A DNA stretch of 64,000 nucleotides, from positions 5,800,001 to 5,864,000 of the forward strand of contig NC_135553.1 of NCBI RefSeq assembly GCF_964340395.1. Reading direction: 5' to 3'. The stretch is from Glandiceps talaboti (lineage: Eukaryota; Hemichordata; Enteropneusta; Spengelidae). Positions 57,992 to 64,000 of this stretch are shown piece after piece; position 1 is the first letter of the stretch; every line of letters starts with the position of its first letter. A model generated the notes under the pieces. That model was not told the origin of the DNA. It was given only the letters and a program-made list of their open reading frames with translations, and searched no databases. Both the position numbers and the translations under genes were made by a program.

Positions 57992-59707
57992 ATGCCACTA
58001 TTTGGTGACAAGTTTTCCCCAAAGAAGACTCCAATCAGGAAGTCAGCATCACTGAATAATCTCAATAAATTAGACCATGCTGTCAGAGAAACTGAGTACG
58101 GTATGCAGTATGGACCTGCTACGGTCAAACTAGGTGGACAAGAACTGGTATTTGAAGATGGCTCTTGGGTTGTTGGTAAGTATTTCTATCTGGTAGGATG
58201 AACGTTTCTCATGACCTGACTGACTGTATATTTCTTCAATCTGGTGATTACTGATTTTTTTATTTAAAAAATTGACGCCCTCTATGGCAGGAGTAGAAAC
58301 AAATCACAGCCTCACTGATCATGAAATGACGATCCCACAAGCACGTATCTGAAGGAAACTTATTATTGCTGAATTTTTGCGTAATTGTAAAACTGCTAGC
58401 CTCTTTACAGTTGCACTTGACAGATGTCCCTCGCTTATTATTTTTCGTTGCATCAGTGGAAAAATGTTACTATGGCTTGCGAGAATGAATGTTTTGAACT
58501 TTAATAAAACAAATGGGTCTACATTTCCTTCTGGCTCTAGCATTTCTAGGTCATTCAGAAAGTTAAGAAAATATAACCAACATGTACGCGCATATTACTT
58601 ATTTTTTCTTACTTTAACATTTTTAACTGACAGTGACCAACTGACCCATCATTTTTAAGGTGTTACAGTGAGAAACATAGCATTAAGTATGGATGTCCTT
58701 ATTCTATGTACATTATATTACCAGTAGTAGCCCTGTGAAACTTCACTGTTAGGCACAGGCAGTGCAGTGAGATATAATTTGATATATATGTTGAATAATG
58801 GCTATATACATGATCTATACTATGTAGTGTCAATGTATATCTTCATATGACCCTCAATATGGTATCTGTATTTCCTTCTAAAAATATCTTGATTTAATAT
58901 TACTGAGGGTATTTCTTTTCCTGTTATCTTTTTTCAGAGGGTAGTAGTGGTGGCAGTGTAAACCAAAGGGAATTCAGTAAAGTGAAAAAACAAAACCAAA
59001 CTCTAAATGAAGAAAACAATCTCCTGAAATTGAAAATAGAAATTCTTTTAGATATGGTATGTATACATCCAGTGTTTCATTATGTTAATGTGTAAATGCT
59101 TAGATGTTATTCCCAATATTTTTCTTCGTTCAGCCAGGGAAAATACGAGTGACCTAAGGGGTCTTTGTGGACCTGTATTGTTAGCAATGGCAAACGATTA
59201 TAAATGTGGTTTGAAAATCATACACTCAAACTGATTGCTTTGAAAGAATGCACTCAAACTGATTGGTCACACTGGGGAGTGATAATGTACATCAGTGTAT
59301 TGACTATTTTCAAGTGAAGCCAGATTGTAAATGTGCCTTTGTTGAGATGAGTACAAGATCGACATAGTTTACATACAACAAATGTTATGTAAATATCTAC
59401 AAACAGGCATGCTGATTACTGCCATTGGGGGCATGGCTATATAAAGTGTTAGTCGTTATTAGCATTAGTTAGTGAAACAGCGAAGCGAAATCTCAGATAG
59501 CGATGTAAGCAGGCTATACCTTGTCTGAAAGTATATAAATATTATCTTCCGTGGTACTGTACAGTAATGCTTCAATTGTTAGTTGATAGAGAGTTAACAT
59601 TTGAACTGATTGTTCTTTGACAGTTGGCACAGACCACAGCTGAATCACATCTACATGAGAAAGAGTTGGATGAGTTGAGAAGTAAAGGCAGAGGAAGTAG
59701 AAAATAA
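57992..59707 (+). CDS. CBY1: Chibby 1, beta-catenin/ciliary basal body protein
   Basis: Three coding exons (57992-58175, 58938-59056, 59624-59707) total 387 nt, 128 aa, close to the vertebrate 126 aa. The N-terminus MPLFGDKFSPKKTPIRKSAS matches Chibby's MPFFGNTFSPKKTPPRKSAS, including the RKSAS 14-3-3/Akt-type site. It is followed by LNNLNKLD and GGQELVFEDGSWV. Exon 2 carries the start of the C-terminal coiled coil (LNEENNLLKLKIEILLDM), and exon 3 gives LAQTTAESHLHEKELDELRS and a basic tail. Splice sites are CTACAG|AG, TTG|GTAAGT, TTTCAG|AG, ATG|GTATGT and TGACAG|TT. In other animals it docks at the mother centriole/transition zone, promotes ciliogenesis and antagonises beta-catenin. It is head to head with FAM227A. 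Poly(A) signal candidate at 60198-60203. Confidence 0.97.
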
Positions 59708-60197
59708 TTCTCACAACATCTACAGATTCTACAAAATTTTCAATGACTTCTTTTTTACTTCTAAAGATTTAGATTTTTTTTCACAATATCATGAATAGAA
59801 CACGAATATTGAATGATTTGTACAGTTATGATTTATTTGATTTTAACGCTGATTTCAGCCAAGAATTTATACTCTTGTACTAATGACAGGTCAACTTGAT
59901 ATTGACAATGGAACTATACATGATCACTTTGCGGAATGATTTAGCTATCAGTGCTTGCTTGTTCTCCGTCCAATGCAACCTTTACCTACTACGATAGGTA
60001 CTACTATTTTTATACCCTAGTTCAGATAGCATAGATTAGCAATAGGAGCTTTCTGTTCTTCAAATCACTGGTTGATTCTTATTTCATGTCAAATTTATAT
60101 GATCAACTCATTGAAATGTATTTATTGTACATTAATTTATAGTTAATGTAATAAGAGAATTGAAAATGTATGGAGATTGAGTCTCTACTCTTTTTTA

Positions 60198-60203
60198 AAT
60201 AAA
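60198..60203 (+). terminator. Candidate CBY1 polyadenylation signal
   Basis: AATAAA about 490 bp after the CBY1 stop, followed by a T/G-rich stretch (GGTTTGGGGTGTG). Confidence 0.5.
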
Positions 60204-60399
60204 TGGTTTGGGGTGTGAAAACTTTTGTTTGTCTTATTATAAATGCACATTGTTATTAGAATACAATTTAAGATGTAATGATAAAATTCCGAGTATGACA
60301 CACAGACACACACATACTCTAGAAATCAGGTTGCGACAGTTTGAAATGTATCGCGCATTCCCACATTTGTTCACATTCAGTTAAGAAAAATAAATGTGA

Positions 60400-60677
60400 A
60401 ATAAGGGGCCTTGTCACTATGAGTCAGATATGAGTGACGTAAAGGGGCCTTGTCACTATGAATAAAAAATGTGAGTGACATAAGGGGCCTTGTCACTATG
60501 AATAAAAAATATGAGTGACGTATTGGCCTTGTCACTGTGTCAAAGATATGAGTGACGTAAGGGGCCTTGTCACTATGAGTCAAAGATATGAGTGACGTAA
60601 GGGGCCTTGTCACTATGAGTCAAAGATATGAGTGACGTAAGGGGCCTTGTCACTATGAATAAAAAATATAAGTAGTA
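60400..60677. repeat. 40-bp minisatellite containing TGACGTAA
   Basis: Seven units of the form AAGGGGCCTTGTCACTATGA plus GTCAAAGATATGAGTGACGT (40 bp). Some carry a GAATAAAAAATATG variant in the second half. It lies between the convergent 3' ends of CBY1 and TOMM22. Confidence 0.95.
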
Positions 60678-61496
60678 AGAAAAGCCTCAAGGGTACTTTC
60701 AGGTTCAATGAATAAAATATTGGAGAATACTATAAGTATACCTATGCAAGCATAATTTAGAGAAACATTTGGAAAATAATGAATGTTTTGACTTTTATGT
60801 TGTAAGCACTGCAGAAGCAATGACTGACTTGTGAAGGTGTAGGATGACAAATATCATTTTTGTCTGCATGTCGGATACTTTCACTTGTAATATGACTTGA
60901 TATGTCTGAAGTGTTGTCCATGTTGATATGTCAACTTGTATAAACCACAGACAACACACAATAATCATACAGACGTTTGTTGTTTCTCTGTACTCTGTAT
61001 TTGCTGGCAAGAATAGGGAGGGAACTATTCTGTGCAGCAAAGAATAAACACACCATATACAAACTGTACTCAAAAACCTACACACAGTTTATTAAAATAT
61101 TACAAACCCCAAACATGCAAACAACCAAAAAAAGCTTATAGACAGAGGATGTGGTAACAAAGTTTGTGCAAAATAAAAAATAACATTGGTTGTGACCCTG
61201 AAGATGATGAAAAAAAGTTAACAATCAGACGATTTTTGTAGGAATGCTATGAAATTGTGAGTCAATTCCAGTGTCATTGTCTGGTTAACTATAGCAGGAG
61301 GATTGCATATGTTACACTGTTATCCCCACACCTTTGTAGAGTTGTTGGTTTCACCCTGTGACTTAATCCTATTTTTCACAACTTGTGGTATTCTGTGTAC
61401 AAATACCCCCACCCTCCGATAGAAAGAGGATTAACTAATACATTGTACTTTGGGGTTCTCCCCAAGCCATTATACAGAAATTGGTTCTGTTCTGTA

Positions 61497-61502
61497 TTTA
61501 TT
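61497..61502 (-). terminator. Candidate TOMM22 polyadenylation signal
   Basis: AATAAA on the minus strand about 340 bp beyond the TOMM22 stop. Another lies at 61088-61093. Which is used is unknown. Confidence 0.4.
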
Positions 61503-61843
61503 GATAAAGGTATGATACATTTCAATAGTAATGTACTATTCCTGTCATGCAAATTTCCCATACGCCCATCTTAAATGTTCTCTGGAAAACACATTGTAAA
61601 ATGAGGTAACCATGGAAACATTGTATATCTAAATCTACTGTTCTTCTGGTTTTGCTACTTCATATTCCAAGTCCTCTGACTAGAATATATGTACACCTCG
61701 CTTTACTTTTATGGTAAGTTTCTGGAGGGGTGGGGAGGGTGTTGAGGTCGAAGAGCAGACAATTTCTTCAGAGTTTCACACTGACAAATACAAATTAATT
61801 GTTCTTCAAATAATATTATTTCTTGTTGCTAAGGTATGTCTTG

Positions 61844-63898
61844 CTATCTTGGTTGTGGTGGTGGAGGACTTTGCATAGGAGCTGGAGCTAGGCCAGTTGG
61901 GATACCAGTACCACCACTGAAAGCTGCATTTGGTCCAAGTATAATCTGCAATAATCAAGGAAATATGTTGAAACACTACAAAATCACTAATGCATAGATC
62001 AGTTTTTATGGAAGACACTGATAGAAAAGGTGAATTGACTTCACATATACCACTACAAGTATGCTAGCTAAAGAATTTCATACATGAAACCAGAAGTGCT
62101 AACCACGTAAATTTATCTACAATTACTCTTGAAGACTTGTCAAAATTATTGAACCACTACAAATACAACCACCAACACCAGACCATTGTTGGATGGAACC
62201 TGTTACACAATGGGGAAAGTAAACACATGAATTGGATTAATAACACTTGGCTTAGCAAGTTGGAACAGCAGAGACTTGAATTACGTTTCATAATTTCATA
62301 AGAATAGTTTTATGGCCTCTTTATGTATATATGAAATGCCAGGGGAACTTCAAATTTGTTTGTGAACGTGAATTATTATGTAAAAAGGCCATACAACTGT
62401 TCTTATCAAATGGAATGTAATACTTGTCTCTCTGTACTTCCAACATGCTGTGCCAAGAGTTTATTAATCCACTTCATTCGTTTACTTTCTATGGGTGTTT
62501 GTAACAGGTTCTGTTCATCAATGGTTTGATGTCAGTGGTTGTAAAATGATAGTATACAATTACCTGTCTTTCTTTCTGTAATTGTGCTTGTTCCATTTGA
62601 GTCATTTCTACTTCAAAGACAACTGGTAAAACAAGAATCATAAAGGATGAACTAAATATCCACATTGCACTACGGCTAAATCTATATGTTGAACCAATTC
62701 CAGATACCGTTGAACTTCCTAGTTTGCATACAGCATTGCGTAGACTTGCTGGAAACATCTCTGTTAGTGCCAATAATCTTTCACCTAATGTCTCATCTTC
62801 AAATTCCTGCAACACAAGTAACAGTCAAGTTAGACAATTAGGTAGACCCTTCACTGACCATTATTTTGGGTGACAATTTCTTATAATATCGCACCATAGT
62901 AGATGTAACTCTAACCTTGTAAATTTGCCTTCCTCATTTTACACACAGATTCTTATTACAATTTTACATAAGAGAATCAATTTTGTGTTCTTTTTCCTTC
63001 CTGTGTTTATGCTTCAAATTTTAAAATTTAAAATTTGCTTTAAAATTCATTTCCAAATATTCTGGGAACAGGGCAATGTTTTTTGTTAAGGGTGGCCAGT
63101 AGCTAAAATGTACCTAAGTTGACTGAACTTTCCCAATTTAAACAGCATAAACATATGTCTCACAGGTCTTGGGTATATTTTCATTTTTTGATGACAGTTG
63201 CACAGTGAACAGAACCCTGATAAACAATCATTTGCTAAAATATCATGGTACCATTATTGAGACAAAGTTTTAACTTCTGCCAACGTAATTGTTCACAAGA
63301 CGTGTAGAGTAGGTCAGTCTATAAAAACCCAGTTTCCTGTGAGATTCAGTCTCTTACTAGCACATTTCACACAACTTTCTACTTTATATGAATCAAATAG
63401 ACATGACTATAACATGGTAGAGTAAATAGTATGAACAGAAGCTTTAAATTATTATGTTTCGTCTATGATATTTTCTTGTAGTATGTTCTTATATGTCCGT
63501 TCTAAGGATGTGATCACGGCCATGTACCAGGGCTTCACATGTATTATGTAACTAGCTGGGCTATAAATCATAGTGAACATTTAATTTGTTCTATCAGCTA
63601 TTTCTGTATAGCTACACAAAATACTAATCAAATGTACTATTTATTTCCATGTGATTTTACACAATTGGTTTCAATGACCCAATGTAATTTCAATGAATAT
63701 AGAATGCGTACGAGTATCATATGCACATGGTTAGCTGACGAAAGCATGCATGCCATGAACCGGCTTACTGATGGCAAAAGATATGACCCTGATTTCTGCA
63801 CTATGGGTAGATCAACTGCTCTACGCAATTGTGTGTTCTATATTTACCTCGTCCTCCTCTATCTCGTCTTCTAAACGTTCTGTCTCCTCACTTGCCAT
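61844..63898 (-). CDS. TOMM22: Mitochondrial import receptor subunit TOM22
   Basis: Three minus-strand coding exons (63898-63848, 62806-62564, 61945-61844) join in phase 0 to 131 aa (human 142 aa). The acidic N-terminus MASEETERLEDEIEEDE is the cytosolic presequence-binding arm. Next comes ETLGERLLALTEMFP, matching ETLSERLWGLTEMFP of human. The tail-anchor membrane segment and its flank, YRFSRSAMWIFSSSFMILVL and PVVFEVE, follow with the conserved proline. The intermembrane-space part is Q-rich, then IILGPNAAFSGG and a Pro-rich end. Tom22 is the central receptor and organiser of the TOM complex, in the outer membrane. The acidic arm is shorter than in vertebrates. It is convergent with CBY1. 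AATAAA on the minus strand at 61497-61502 is a candidate poly(A) signal. Confidence 0.97.
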
Positions 63899-64000
63899 TT
63901 CTAAAATTGGATACGGTTAAATAACCAAAGTGAATATTCACAGCTCACCACGTGAAGGTCGTCTCGGGTTGCGATCATTTGAAATTAGCGTACGATTGGC

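Noticed and set aside
63539-63874. 111-codon plus-strand frame
   Set aside because: Overlaps the first TOMM22 exon in antisense and has no motif support.

Overview
This is eukaryotic, animal, nuclear DNA. It is AT-rich, has small exons with GT-AG introns, and is dense in microsatellites, minisatellites and short inverted-repeat transposons. The gene content and repeat style fit a marine invertebrate, possibly a deuterostome such as a hemichordate, echinoderm or cephalochordate. The species cannot be fixed from sequence alone. I saw no bacterial, organelle or viral genes.

Layout. 1-7 kb has no recognisable host gene. It holds a 5'-truncated LINE tail (469-850, minus), a 1.0-kb element with very long inverted arms (1472-2488) and a 200-bp hAT-like MITE with perfect 8-bp target duplications (4308-4507). 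At 7163-7897 (minus) lies an apparently intronless gene for a secreted folate-receptor-like cysteine-rich protein. 8-18 kb carries more MITEs (a PIF/Harbinger-like one at 12900-13193, a CCGGGGG-ended element at 13317-13746, a second hAT-like copy at 17790-17994) and long simple repeats. 18.5-45 kb seems to be one minus-strand transcription unit. A phase-consistent chain of small exons (44838 down to 20725), including a 7-nt microexon, encodes a coiled-coil protein of about 133 aa that I do not recognise. Two further candidate 3' exons (34004-34067 and 19589-19781) use the same splice phase.

48.2-64 kb holds three recognisable genes: FAM227A (minus, about 10 exons, with the FWWh domain), CBY1/Chibby (plus, 3 coding exons, complete) and TOMM22 (minus, 3 coding exons, complete). 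FAM227A and CBY1 are head to head across a very short promoter, as I recall them being in vertebrates (human 22q13.1), with TOMM22 next. Here TOMM22 is convergent with CBY1, whereas in human it is co-directional.

How the genes relate. CBY1 is a basal-body/ciliary coiled-coil protein and FAM227 proteins are associated with ciliated or testis tissue. The shared promoter has an ETS/CRE-like composite site and, within 0.6 kb, two abutting RFX X-box-like 14-mers, which suggests ciliary co-regulation. TOMM22 is a housekeeping mitochondrial import receptor, so its link looks positional rather than functional.
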